A DNA stretch of 64,000 bases. Origin: CATOSP01 sp965204715. Its GTDB lineage: Bacteria; Chloroflexota; Dehalococcoidia; Lucifugimonadales; UBA3495. This document shows, in pieces, positions 26,403 through 34,955 of the stretch (its first letter is position 1; each line of letters begins with the position of its first letter). The notes below the pieces were generated by a model. That model saw only the letters and a program-made list of their open reading frames with translations, was not told the origin of the DNA and did not search any database. The position numbers and the translations under genes were made by a program. The stretch is taken from NCBI GenBank assembly GCA_965204715.1, contig OZ242009.1, positions 3,782,001-3,846,000 on the forward strand, given 5' to 3'.

Positions 26403-27803
26403 CTAACCGGCGGCATATTGCACTCCGCGGCCCATTGAGGCGGACTGGAAGAATTCCCTGGAGCGGGCTTCCAGGGGCAAGGCCCTCTCCCACTCATAGT
26501 GCGCGCTGGTCGTGGCTGGCTTCAGCGACCCCGCCACGGCAGCCCCGGCAAGGCTGCAAGCTATACTGGCGGCGATGGCGTAATCGTAGGTGCCGAACAT
26601 GCCGTAAGACATGCCGCCAAGCCAGACTCCCAGGCTGGCCGACAACCCGTCGGAAATCTCAAAGCACCCGATTGGGCGGCCCATGGGCCCGGGGCCGAAA
26701 TACTTCCGGGCGAAGACCAGCATGATGGGAGTCTCGCCGCCGAAGCCGAGGCCGAATACCACGGCGATGAGATAGAAGTGCCAGAGGGAGTCGGCCCAGA
26801 AGAGACCCAGGGCCGGCGCTCCCTGGAGAAGCAATATGGACACTATGACCCATTTGCTTCCCAGGCGGTCGGCAATGATGGGCGCGCCAAAGCGGCTGAT
26901 CGCGCTTGCGGCGGTCAGGACGCTCAGGATTCCGGCGGCGGCCACGTGCCCTATCCCGGAATGCTCGGCAACGGGCACGATGTAGACCAACACGATGACA
27001 TGGCCCACGACTCCCAGGCAGTGCAGGGTGGTCAGGTTCCAGAAGACGCTTGTCCTCTTGATGTTGTCCCAGAAGGCCCTGGCCCGCAAATCACGGACGG
27101 CCCCGTCGTGCAGCAGCGCCAGAGGCTCGGTTGCTCCAGTTGCACCGTACCGCCGCAGCCCCACGTCGGACGGACGGTTGCGGAAAAGCAGCATCAATAG
27201 CGACATCCCGACACAGCCGGTGATGCCCAGGGACCAGATGGCTCCCCGCAAACCCATGTTCTCAAGCATCAGGGAGAAAAATACCAATATTGCCGCCGGT
27301 CCGGCCGCGAAGGATGCCTGCAATACGCCGACGGCCATTCCAAGACGGTGTTGAAACCACTCGTTCACCACCACGGCGGTGCTGATTCTTAAACAGGGGA
27401 AGGCGAGACCGAGGAAAAGGCCGTAGCCAATCCAGAAATGCCATGTCTCAGTGGCCGCGCCGGTGAGCAGCACCCCCAGCAGAGTCAGTCCCACGCCGGC
27501 GGAGGCCGGCAGGAGCGCCCCGTAGCGGTCGGTGATTATGCCCACCAGCGGGCTGACGAGGGCGGCGGCAAGAAAGAACAGCGACCCGCCCAGGGCGATT
27601 TGCGACGGGTCCCACCCCACGCGGTCATGCAGGTGGGTAAAGACAATGCCGATGGACTGCACGGCGAAACCCGCGGATACGATCAGACAGGCAGATACGG
27701 CTACGATGACCCATCCGTAATGAAAGCCCAAATTATGGGCTAAACCGGTCTTGACGGCATCCTGGGGTACGGTTTCCTGGCGTGTTGCTCTGAGGGTGAT
27801 CAT
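26403..27803 (-). CDS. MFS transporter
   Basis: The 466-residue protein has about 12 membrane segments, starting GFHYGWVIVAVSACLIVSAG. An MFS-type loop GIITDRYGALLPA follows segment 2, and a long cytoplasmic loop near residue 215 separates the halves. Like the transporter at 14.0 kb it belongs to the broad monocarboxylate-like group (YGWVIV N-terminus, WxxxFGxxLP-like architecture). The substrate is unknown. It ends 123 nt before the start of the giant surface protein gene on the same strand. No good ribosome-binding site precedes the ATG. Confidence 0.82.
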   Translation of the reverse strand: MITLRATRQETVPQDAVKTGLAHNLGFHYGWVIVAVSACLIVSAGFAVQSIGIVFTHLHDRVGWDPSQIALGGSLFFLAAALVSPLVGIITDRYGALLPASAGVGLTLLGVLLTGAATETWHFWIGYGLFLGLAFPCLRISTAVVVNEWFQHRLGMAVGVLQASFAAGPAAILVFFSLMLENMGLRGAIWSLGITGCVGMSLLMLLFRNRPSDVGLRRYGATGATEPLALLHDGAVRDLRARAFWDNIKRTSVFWNLTTLHCLGVVGHVIVLVYIVPVAEHSGIGHVAAAGILSVLTAASAISRFGAPIIADRLGSKWVIVSILLLQGAPALGLFWADSLWHFYLIAVVFGLGFGGETPIMLVFARKYFGPGPMGRPIGCFEISDGLSASLGVWLGGMSYGMFGTYDYAIAASIACSLAGAAVAGSLKPATTSAHYEWERALPLEARSREFFQSASMGRGVQYAAG

Positions 27804-28161
27804 GGATGTTCATTACTCACGGTTGGTCGTATAGGGGAGCCGGGCCTATATCGGTGCATGAAGTTATACCGGGGGAAACGCGGGCTACGGAGAAGAATGG
27901 GCCACCGGCGCGGCCTGCGCCCCGGGACTGGGCCCGGAAGCAGAGGGCCGGGGACCCGCCGCGTTTCCGCCCGGCGTTGTCTCACATCGTCTTCCTCCTC
28001 ACGTATCCCTGTATTCCGGCGAGGGGGGCTTTGGCGGCGGCCCCCGCCGGACTCTCACGGTGGACTAGGGTACAGCAGGCATGTGTTTATATTGTGTAGA
28101 CAATCAACATAAGCGTGAGGGTATTGTGTAGATTTTGAGCTTGAGTTAATATATCGGCCCC
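27804..28161. other. Divergent intergenic region upstream of the kinase-regulator gene
   Basis: Some 358 bases separate the MFS gene from the kinase-regulator gene. The first 270 bases are GC-rich with no visible gene. The last 80 bases are AT-rich and carry the repeated ATTGTGTAGA motif listed separately. Confidence 0.5.
28091..28132 (+). promoter_or_regulatory. Candidate operator: repeated ATTGTGTAGA
   Basis: ATTGTGTAGA occurs at 28091-28100 and again at 28123-28132, 32 bases apart or about three helical turns. The first copy is also the half of an inverted repeat, ATTGT-N4-ACAAT (28091-28104). The pair lies 30-70 bases upstream of the kinase-regulator ATG in an AT-rich stretch. OmpR-type winged helices bind such direct repeats, so autoregulation is plausible. 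Confidence 0.45.
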
Positions 28162-30642
28162 ATGAACAAGCTTATCCGTGAACCGCAGGCTGCCCGCGGG
28201 CCGGGCGTCAGTTTCGAGGAAGCCGAAGGGCTGAGGCGAGAGATAGGGGCGCTGCGGGCCCGCCTTTCCGGGCTGAACGAGGCGACCCTTCGCATCACCG
28301 AGGGGCTGGACTTCGGCGCGGTCCTGCAAGGGGTCATAGACGGGGCCCGCTCGCTCACGGGGGCACGGTACGGGGCGCTGCTGGTCCTGGACCCCCACGG
28401 GGGCGTTGAGGACCTCATCACCTCCGGCATCAGTCCCGGACAGATAGCGGCAATCAAGGCCGAGCCCAAGGTCATGGGGCTGCTCCAATACCTCAACGAG
28501 GTTGAGGGGCCGCTGAGGCTCCGGGATATAGCCAGCCATCCCAGGTCGGTCGGCTTCCCGAAAGGCCACCCGCCGATGAAGAGCTTTCTGGGGACCCCGG
28601 TCTTCCATCGCGGGGAGAGGCTCGGCAACATCTACCTCACGGAGAAGGAGGAAGACGGGGAGTTCACGCCGGAGGACGAAGAGACCCTGGCCGTGTTCGC
28701 CTCCCATGCGGCGACGGCCATCGCCAACGCCCGCAGATACAGGGACGAAAGACGGGCCAAGGCTGCCCTGGAAGCCCTGGTGGACACCTCGCCGGTGGGG
28801 GTGCTGGTGTACGATGCCAAGACCATGGACCTGTTGTCGCTGAACCAGGAGACGCGGCGGATTGTGCGCGGAGTGCGCCCGCCGGGCCGTACCCAATCGG
28901 ACCTGCTCAGCGTAATGGTCCCCCGGTACCCGGACGGGCAGGAGATGCCGCTGGAGGAAACGCCAACAGCCCGGGCGATACGCAACGGGGAAACGGTCCG
29001 CGCCGAGGAGATGGTTATCGGCCTCCCCGACGGCCAGGCGGTGAGCACCATTGTCAACGCCACGCCGGTGTTTTCGGAGGAGGGGGAGATCGTCTCCTGT
29101 ATCACCACGATGCAGGACATGACGCCGCTGGAAAGGCTGGAAAGGATGCGCTCCGAGTTCATCGGGATGGTGAGCCACGAGCTGAGAACGCCGCTGGCCG
29201 CGATCAAAGGCTCCGCCGCCACCGTGCTGGGCGCCGCGCAGGCCCTAGACCACTCGGAGATGCGCCATTTTTTCCGGATCATAGACGAGCAGGCCGACCG
29301 TATGCGGAGCCTGATAGGGGACCTCCTCGACACGGTGCAGATCGAGACTGGCATGTTGTCGGTCGCCACCGAACCCGCGGACGTGGCGGACCTGATCGAG
29401 GAGGCAAGGCTGGCGTTCCTGCGCGGGGGGACCACCAACGTCATCGAGGACGACCTCCCGCCGGGCCTGCCCCAGGTGGAGGTGGACCGCCAGCGCATGA
29501 CGCAAGTCCTGAACAATCTCTTCACCTATGCGTCCAATCACTCGCCCAACGGGTCGGCCATCAGGGTGAGCGCGTCGGCGGATGACGTGTACGTTTCCAT
29601 ATCGGTAACGGACGAGGGCAGCGGCGTGTCCGCGGGGAATCTGCCTCACATCTTCAGGAAGTTCTCCAATGCGGACCGCGAAGAGGGGGGCTACGGGCAG
29701 CCGCTTGGGGAGGGCCTGGGCCTGGCGATCTGCAAAGGAATAGTGGAAGCGCACGGAGGCCGCATCCGGGCCGAAAGCGGCGGGCCGGGCCTGGGCATGC
29801 GGTTCACCTTCACCGTTCCGTCGGTCGAGGAGGCCGGCCGGGGTCCGGCCGGCCGCTCCGACCGGCTCCCCGCCGCCCCGGAGCCGACGGTGAGAGGGCG
29901 GGAGCGCATTCTGGTAGTGGACGACGAGCCGAACATGCTTCTGCACCTTCGGAACACCCTCCGGGAAGCGGGCTACACCCCCATAGTCGCCGGCAATCCG
30001 AAAGAGGCGGAGCGCCTGATAGAGACGGACAAGCCCCACCTGGTCCTGCTTGACCCGGCGCTGGCCAGCGCTGGCGGAAGGGGGTTGATGGATGACATCC
30101 GCGAGTTCACCAACGCGCCGGTCATCTTCATGTCCGGGCAAGCCGATGACGAGAACATCGCATGGGCCTTTGACATGGGGGTCGAAGACTACATCCTCAA
30201 GCCCTTCTCGCCCACGGAGCTGGTGGCGAGAATCAAGGCGGCGCTGCGCCGGCAGTCGGCCCTGGAGCGGACACAGGCGCACGAAACCTACCTGGCAGGG
30301 GACCTGATGATTGACTACTCGGAACGCCTGGTGACGGTTGCCGGCCAGCCGGTGCAGCTTACCTCCACCGAGTACGATCTGCTCTCGTATCTGTCCACCA
30401 ACACCGGACGGGTGTTGACCAACGATCAGCTACTGAGAGAGGTCTGGGGGCCGGGATACGAAGGCGACTCACAGCCGGTACGCACGTTCGTCAAGAATCT
30501 CCGCCGCAAGCTGGGAGATGACGCGAGGAACCCCGCATACATTTTCACCGAGCCTCGCGTCGGCTACCGCATGGCAAAGCCGGGGGGGGGATGCCAGGCC
30601 GGACGAGGAAGGGAGGCCCGTGAATCATGGCAATCAGAATAG
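28162..30642 (+). CDS. One-chain GAF/PAS histidine kinase fused to an OmpR-type response regulator
   Basis: The 826-residue cytosolic protein holds a whole two-component system in one chain. It has a coiled start, GAF (about 45-195), PAS (about 205-320), HisKA with FIGMVSHELRTPLAAIKG (His near 339), HATPase (about 385-555) with DEGSG and GLGLAICKGIVEAHGG, a receiver from ILVVDDEPN (about 583) with probable phospho-acceptor Asp631 (LLDPAL) and Lys in DYILKPFSP, then a Trans_reg_C winged helix (about 715-815; QLTSTEYDLLSYL, VWGPGYEGDS, TFVKNLRRKLGDD). It has no membrane segment, so the signal is internal. In the kinase N-box the usual Asn is Tyr456 (LFTYAS where LLSNA is normal), which may lower ATP turnover. 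It overlaps the degV start by 16 nt. Confidence 0.88.
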   Translation: MNKLIREPQAARGPGVSFEEAEGLRREIGALRARLSGLNEATLRITEGLDFGAVLQGVIDGARSLTGARYGALLVLDPHGGVEDLITSGISPGQIAAIKAEPKVMGLLQYLNEVEGPLRLRDIASHPRSVGFPKGHPPMKSFLGTPVFHRGERLGNIYLTEKEEDGEFTPEDEETLAVFASHAATAIANARRYRDERRAKAALEALVDTSPVGVLVYDAKTMDLLSLNQETRRIVRGVRPPGRTQSDLLSVMVPRYPDGQEMPLEETPTARAIRNGETVRAEEMVIGLPDGQAVSTIVNATPVFSEEGEIVSCITTMQDMTPLERLERMRSEFIGMVSHELRTPLAAIKGSAATVLGAAQALDHSEMRHFFRIIDEQADRMRSLIGDLLDTVQIETGMLSVATEPADVADLIEEARLAFLRGGTTNVIEDDLPPGLPQVEVDRQRMTQVLNNLFTYASNHSPNGSAIRVSASADDVYVSISVTDEGSGVSAGNLPHIFRKFSNADREEGGYGQPLGEGLGLAICKGIVEAHGGRIRAESGGPGLGMRFTFTVPSVEEAGRGPAGRSDRLPAAPEPTVRGRERILVVDDEPNMLLHLRNTLREAGYTPIVAGNPKEAERLIETDKPHLVLLDPALASAGGRGLMDDIREFTNAPVIFMSGQADDENIAWAFDMGVEDYILKPFSPTELVARIKAALRRQSALERTQAHETYLAGDLMIDYSERLVTVAGQPVQLTSTEYDLLSYLSTNTGRVLTNDQLLREVWGPGYEGDSQPVRTFVKNLRRKLGDDARNPAYIFTEPRVGYRMAKPGGGCQAGRGREARESWQSE

Positions 30643-31499
30643 TCACCGACAGCTGCTCGGATTTGCCGCCGGAAGCGGCCAGGGACAATGACATCACCGT
30701 GGTGCCGCTCTACGTCAACATCGGGGACGACACCTACCGGGACGGGGTGGACATCGGTCCCGACCGGTTCTATTCCCTGCTGGAACAGCTCCCAACCCTG
30801 CCCACCACGTCCCAGCCTTCCGCCGGCGACTTCCTCAGCGTCTACCAAGGGCTGCTGGACGAAGGCCACCAGATAGTGTCGATTCACGTCAGCGGCAAAC
30901 TGAGCGGCACTCTCAACTCCGCAACCCAGGCCAGGGCGTCGCTGGGCGACCCGGCCGGAATCGCAATCGTGGACTCACAACTGGCGGGAGGGTCCCAGGC
31001 CCTGCTGTCGCTGAGCGCCTCCCAATGGGCCCGCGATACGACCGATGCCGGCGGAGTCGCGCGGCGGGCAGCCCGTTCAGCGGCAAATAACCACAGCTTC
31101 ACGATGGTGGACACCCTGAAGTACCTGCAACGGGGCGGGCGCATCGGGAAGGCCCAGGCTTTCCTTGGGGGGGCGCTCCGGTTCAAGCCCATCATCGGCA
31201 TGCGCGACGGCGGCCCCCACCCGCTGGAGCGTCCCCGCACCCGCCAGCGGGCCATTGCCCGGATCATCAGCCTGGCCCGGGACCTGGCGCCGTTCAACCG
31301 GATACACGTGAGCTACACCACCGGGCCGGAGTTGGCCCAAGCCGTCATTGACGGCCTGGTGGACCTGGTGGAACGGGATGACATAATCGAGTCCCGGTTC
31401 GGCCCGGTGCTGGGCACCCATCTTGGCCCCAACGCCATCTGCGTTGCGGTGAGCCAGCCCGAACCGGACGACCAGGGGGCTTCCGGACAATTCTCCTGA
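30627..31499 (+). CDS. DegV-family fatty-acid-binding protein
   Basis: The 290-residue protein starts MAIRIVTDSCSDLPPEAA and shows the DegV motifs TSQPSAGDFLSVY, IHVSGKLSGTLNSA and DTLKYLQRGGRIGKA. DegV/FakB proteins bind a fatty acid in the cytoplasm and can present it to a kinase (FakA); no fakA is in the window. The ATG overlaps the end of the kinase-regulator gene, with GGGAGG about 10 nt upstream, so the two are almost certainly co-transcribed. That pairing suggests a link between lipid handling and the sensor, but this is inference. Confidence 0.9.
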   Translation: MAIRIVTDSCSDLPPEAARDNDITVVPLYVNIGDDTYRDGVDIGPDRFYSLLEQLPTLPTTSQPSAGDFLSVYQGLLDEGHQIVSIHVSGKLSGTLNSATQARASLGDPAGIAIVDSQLAGGSQALLSLSASQWARDTTDAGGVARRAARSAANNHSFTMVDTLKYLQRGGRIGKAQAFLGGALRFKPIIGMRDGGPHPLERPRTRQRAIARIISLARDLAPFNRIHVSYTTGPELAQAVIDGLVDLVERDDIIESRFGPVLGTHLGPNAICVAVSQPEPDDQGASGQFS

Positions 31500-31502
31500 A
31501 GC

Positions 31503-31544
31503 ATTGAAGGGGTGTGATTGAAGGGGTGCGATTGAGGGGGTGCG
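31503..31544. repeat. Three tandem copies of a 14-bp repeat
   Basis: ATTGAAGGGGTG(T/C)G is repeated three times in a row between the convergent degV-like and LLM genes, with a fourth partial ATTG. A second mini-repeat (CCCCAACCGGGGTCCTGG, two copies from about 31569) forms the C-terminal tail of the LLM gene, encoding DPGWGQDPGWG. Confidence 0.8.
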
Positions 31545-31563
31545 ATTGCCCGCTGCGCCGTTC

Positions 31564-32661
31564 CTAGCCCCAACCGGGGTCCTGGCCCCAACCGGGGTCC
31601 GGCCCAAGCTTCTTCAGCTCCGGCAGAACTTCGGAGGCGAACAGGCGCAGGCTTTTCCCGGCGTCGCCGTAGGGCATACCGCCGTAGCTGAAGGCGGCCA
31701 CCAGGGAGTCAGCGCCGGTGTAGCCGCGGATGTCCATTACCTGCCGGTAGCATTGCTCCGGCGTGCCGGTCACCTGGAGGCCGACGAAGAAGTCCTGCAC
31801 GCCGCGTTCGCCGTAGGCTCTTATATCCTCGGTGAAGTTGCCATAGTATTCGTAGCTCCGGGTGGCGCTCAGGTGGCCGTCGCGCAGCCCGAATTGCTTC
31901 ATCGACGATTCCCAGAAAGCGCCGATGTAGCGGCGGGACATCTCGGCAGCCCGCGCAGCGTCACGGTCGCAGTAGACCAGGGAGGCCACCGCGGGCGGTG
32001 GCGGCTCACTTTGGTTGATTTCCCGGTAGGTGGCGCGGTATGTCTCCAGGGCCGCCTGAATATCGGGCCAGGGCTTTTGGGGGATAATCAGCATACCCAG
32101 GCCCAGTATCGCCAGCACGACGCTGGACTCGGGAGAGATGGCGGCGGCATAGGCGCGCCCGCGGAAGGAACGGAAGGGACCGGGACGGATTTCCACCCTC
32201 GGCTGCTTGACATACTCCCCGTCGAATTCGGCGCAGCCCGTCTCGAGAGCGTTGACCAGCATCCGGGCCGATTCGATGAAGCGCCCGCGCGATTCGCTCA
32301 TATCCAGGCGGAAGCCCTCGTGTTCCGCCTGGGCTATTCCGCGCTCCATGCCCACGATGACCCGCCCATCGCTGAGGTTGTCCAGCATCACGAGAGATTC
32401 GGCGACGCGGACAGGGTCGTGCCACGGCAGCACGACGAGCGGTCCCAGCCTGGCCCGTTCCGTGCGCCCGGCCATGTAGGACAGGAATTGCAGGGCGTCG
32501 GGGCAGGCGGAGTAGCCGGTGAAGTGATGCTCCACGGCCCAGATGGACTCATATCCCAAAGGCTCGGCCAGGCCGGCGAGCCGCAGCTCTTCCCGGTAGA
32601 CCTCGCGGTCGGAAAGATGCTCGCCGGGGTTCTGGAACAGGATGGACATTCCCACATGCAT
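31564..32661 (-). CDS. LLM-class (luciferase-like) flavin-dependent oxidoreductase
   Basis: The 365-residue protein has the luciferase-like TIM-barrel signatures: SIWAVEHHFTGYSACPDALQ near the N-terminus, GPLVVLPWHDPVRVAESL, and LDNLSDGRVIVGMERGI. These enzymes use reduced FMN or F420 to oxidise substrates such as aldehydes, alkanes or sulfonates; the substrate here is unknown. ATG 32661 is the first in-frame ATG; a TTG at 32676 would add five residues. The C-terminal tail is a duplicated GWGQDP unit, created by an 18-bp DNA repeat, and is unlikely to matter for catalysis. Confidence 0.85.
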   Translation of the reverse strand: MHVGMSILFQNPGEHLSDREVYREELRLAGLAEPLGYESIWAVEHHFTGYSACPDALQFLSYMAGRTERARLGPLVVLPWHDPVRVAESLVMLDNLSDGRVIVGMERGIAQAEHEGFRLDMSESRGRFIESARMLVNALETGCAEFDGEYVKQPRVEIRPGPFRSFRGRAYAAAISPESSVVLAILGLGMLIIPQKPWPDIQAALETYRATYREINQSEPPPPAVASLVYCDRDAARAAEMSRRYIGAFWESSMKQFGLRDGHLSATRSYEYYGNFTEDIRAYGERGVQDFFVGLQVTGTPEQCYRQVMDIRGYTGADSLVAAFSYGGMPYGDAGKSLRLFASEVLPELKKLGPDPGWGQDPGWG

Positions 32662-32762
32662 AGCTGACCGTCCCAAGACTCGTTTGCAGGTATGGCAGCC
32701 GCTCGCGCTGCTCTTCGCATTTCAGAGTAAGGGAGAACACCGATGAATTCAAACCACTGAAT

Positions 32763-34115
32763 TCAAGCCGCTATCCTCTCCACCCTCCCCACGAACAGGA
32801 TGGCCCCGGTCGCCCGGTCCCGGACCAGGAAAATGAAGGGACGGTCCACCGTGAGGGCGACCGGGTCCGGGGGAGCGGATTCCGTCTGCATCACGACACC
32901 GGTGGCCGCGGCCGCCTCGGTGCCCGCTTCGTCCACCGATACGAATGCCCTGTGGACCACCTCCCGGATGTAGAGGCACCCGGGGTCTCCGGCGAGACAC
33001 GAGCGCCCGTCCATGCCGGAGAAGTCGGAGGCTGCGCCGTCGAAGGCGTCGGACATGCCCATGGACCTGAGGGTCTCGCCCAGCCGGAACCGGGACTCGA
33101 ACTCGAACTTCGGCAGGTCGAGGGTAACGCGGCGGAACTCGAGGCCCGCCGCAATCCGGTCAACCAGGCCAGCGTCCAGGGAGTCCTCGAACTCCCGGAA
33201 GCGTCCCCTATCCGGGACCATGACGGTCATGGACAGCTCATGTCCAAGGTAGGGCAGGTCCACGGCCTGGTATCCGTCACCAGCCGCATAGCCGAAGTCC
33301 TCCGACGTTCGCATCATCGGGACATGGACGCTGTCGCCGTCCAGCAGGTGGAAGGGGCGGTTGCCGGTATCCGACTCGTCGAAAGGGAAGAGCCAGGAAG
33401 CGTTGAAGTAGATGGCGTTGGTCAGCACCATCCGGGTCAGCGGGGTGATGATACCGGGGGGGATGAGGTCCCTGATCCTGTCCTCGGTGCTCTCCGCAAC
33501 CCAGTCGTTGATCGCAGTCCTGGACTCCTCGGGGGCGGAGATGAAGTCCACCGGCCTCACGCCGGCCCCGTAGCTCTCCGCCAGGACGTCCAGGAACGCC
33601 TTCCGGAACGGGTGTCCCTGCTGGCCCCAGACCGCATTGACGATGTTCAGCCTGAACCCCTCTCCGTCCCGGCCCTGAACGTCCGTGCCGCGGGAGGCAA
33701 GCTTCAGGTCCAGGCCGTTGAACGCGGGGTGAAGCCGGTCCCGGGGCAGGGAGAAGCGGAGCGTGTCCGCCATCTGGTTTGCCGTCTGCCCTCCGGCCCC
33801 AGCGTAGGTCATGGCCAGGGCCAGCGAGATGCTGTGGGGCGAGTAGAACAGGTTCCCGTCCTGTCCCCGCAGCGCCCGGTACAGGTCGAAGGCGAAGGCG
33901 CGGTTGCCACCGGCCAAGTCCGCCAAGTCCGCGTTTCCTTCCGACGGCGCGGCCCGCTCCCTGTCGGAGCGAATCTCCTCCCCCGCAGCCGTGGAACCCC
34001 GCGGCCAGCCGCACGCCGCGACCAGGGCGGCGGCCGTGAGGCACAGGGCCACAGCAAGTACGGTGGACCAACCCGGCCGCCCCGGCCTGTACGGGCCACC
34101 GGCAATCTCGCACAT
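32763..34115 (-). CDS. Serpin-family protease inhibitor, lipoprotein
   Basis: The signal ends in a lipobox (AALVAAC, Cys near residue 35), so the protein is anchored outside the membrane. The serpin core spans the remaining 410 residues: NLFYSPHSISLALAMTYAGA, VLTNAIYFNASWLFPF and FIFLVRDRATGAILFVGRV. The reactive loop hinge reads EAGTEAAAATGVVM, the small-residue pattern of inhibitory serpins. Inhibitory serpins trap serine or cysteine proteases covalently; here the target would be extracellular. AGGAG sits 7 nt before the ATG, and a heptamer repeat lies 22 nt upstream of the start, which may affect expression. Confidence 0.9.
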   Translation of the reverse strand: MCEIAGGPYRPGRPGWSTVLAVALCLTAAALVAACGWPRGSTAAGEEIRSDRERAAPSEGNADLADLAGGNRAFAFDLYRALRGQDGNLFYSPHSISLALAMTYAGAGGQTANQMADTLRFSLPRDRLHPAFNGLDLKLASRGTDVQGRDGEGFRLNIVNAVWGQQGHPFRKAFLDVLAESYGAGVRPVDFISAPEESRTAINDWVAESTEDRIRDLIPPGIITPLTRMVLTNAIYFNASWLFPFDESDTGNRPFHLLDGDSVHVPMMRTSEDFGYAAGDGYQAVDLPYLGHELSMTVMVPDRGRFREFEDSLDAGLVDRIAAGLEFRRVTLDLPKFEFESRFRLGETLRSMGMSDAFDGAASDFSGMDGRSCLAGDPGCLYIREVVHRAFVSVDEAGTEAAAATGVVMQTESAPPDPVALTVDRPFIFLVRDRATGAILFVGRVERIAA

Positions 34116-34136
34116 CTTTCAGCTCCTCACCAATTT

Positions 34137-34185
34137 CAGTGGTCAGTGGTCAGTGGCTAGTGGTTAGTGGCTAGTGGTCAGTGCG
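34137..34185. repeat. Heptanucleotide tandem repeat upstream of the serpin gene
   Basis: Seven tandem 7-bp units of the form YAGTGGY (CAGTGGT, CAGTGGC, TAGTGGT, TAGTGGC) run from 34137, the last one degenerate. They begin 22 nt upstream of the serpin start codon on the opposite side from the gene body, in its 5' region. Confidence 0.88.
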
Positions 34186-34345
34186 CCAGTGGCCGGAGCC
34201 GGACCAGGAAAATGAAGGGAGAGTATACCGCGGCTTTGCACAACAGATGCTTTATTGTTCCGGTTTGTTGTGCAGCATGTGTTTTAATCCGGAGATTCAG
34301 GGGATCATCCGGTGGAGAGTCCCTTGCCGGTCGTCTGATTTTCCG

Positions 34346-34690
34346 TCAGACTTTGGCCTGCGGCCGGGCGTGCTCCTGAAGCGTCTTCTCCGCGAGAGCA
34401 ATCCACCTTGTTCCGCCGGTATCTCCGTTCTCGCCCGTCTGGGTCTTGAACCAGTTTATGGTGTCATGGTCGAGGAGCAGGGTGATGTACTCCGTACGTC
34501 CGGCGTCCAGGCCGGCTTGGCGCTTATGGGCGGCCTTGGCGGCCCCGGGGAAGAGTTCTTCCGAGGACTTGGCATTGGCCCAGTCCTCGCCGGTCCACTC
34601 CGCCTCGTCGGGATTCTCCTCTATCTGGCGTGCGATTTCTGCCTCTTCTTCCGCGGTGTTGTGCACGATCCTACCGGTTTTCGCGTTCAT
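34346..34690 (-). CDS. brnA: BrnA-family antitoxin
   Basis: The 114-residue protein has the BrnA layout: an acidic N-terminal half (EEEAEIARQIEENPDEAEWT) and a ribbon-helix-helix-like C-terminal half (EYITLLLDHDTINWFKTQTG). BrnA binds the BrnT RNase and represses the operon promoter. ATG 34690 lies inside the end of brnT, overlapping it by 20 nt, the usual toxin-first order for this family. The C-terminal segment is slightly longer than typical. Confidence 0.82.
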   Translation of the reverse strand: MNAKTGRIVHNTAEEEAEIARQIEENPDEAEWTGEDWANAKSSEELFPGAAKAAHKRQAGLDAGRTEYITLLLDHDTINWFKTQTGENGDTGGTRWIALAEKTLQEHARPQAKV

Positions 34691-34955
34691 ATCGTGCAAT
34701 CTCCCTGTTGTTGGCCTTTCTCAGGCTGATTATTCTGGTGAACGGGTCGCTTGGGGTCCAGACTATGTGGTATAGCCTGTTGTCCACCAGTCCCAGGGAG
34801 GCGAACCCGGTTTCGCCTCCGCGTTCCTGTGCCTGGTGGATGGCTCCGGTCCAGTCTATCCGGTAGGCAAGAGCAAAGTCGAGTCCTCTCTGGCTTAGCG
34901 TCTCCCGGCGCTTGTTTTCGTCCCACTCGTATGGAGGGCCGGGCGTTGGATTCAT
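34671..34955 (-). CDS. brnT: BrnT-family toxin (RNase)
   Basis: The 94-residue product begins with PPYEWDENKRRETLSQRGLD and continues DFALAYRIDW, then VDNRLYHIVWTPSD and RIISLRKANNREIARYER. This is the complete BrnT pattern, including the WDxxKxxxNxxKHGx(D/I)F-like start and the C-terminal RxISxRxAxxxExxxY motif that carries active-site residues. In the start motif the usual KHG is QRG. BrnT is a ribosome-independent RNase that halts translation under stress. The gene precedes and overlaps brnA. Confidence 0.85.
   Translation of the reverse strand: MNPTPGPPYEWDENKRRETLSQRGLDFALAYRIDWTGAIHQAQERGGETGFASLGLVDNRLYHIVWTPSDPFTRIISLRKANNREIARYERENR

Noticed and set aside
31503..31603. Possible CRISPR array from the short repeats between degV and the LLM gene
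   Set aside because: The units are contiguous 14- and 18-bp tandem copies without unique spacers, and no cas gene is nearby.
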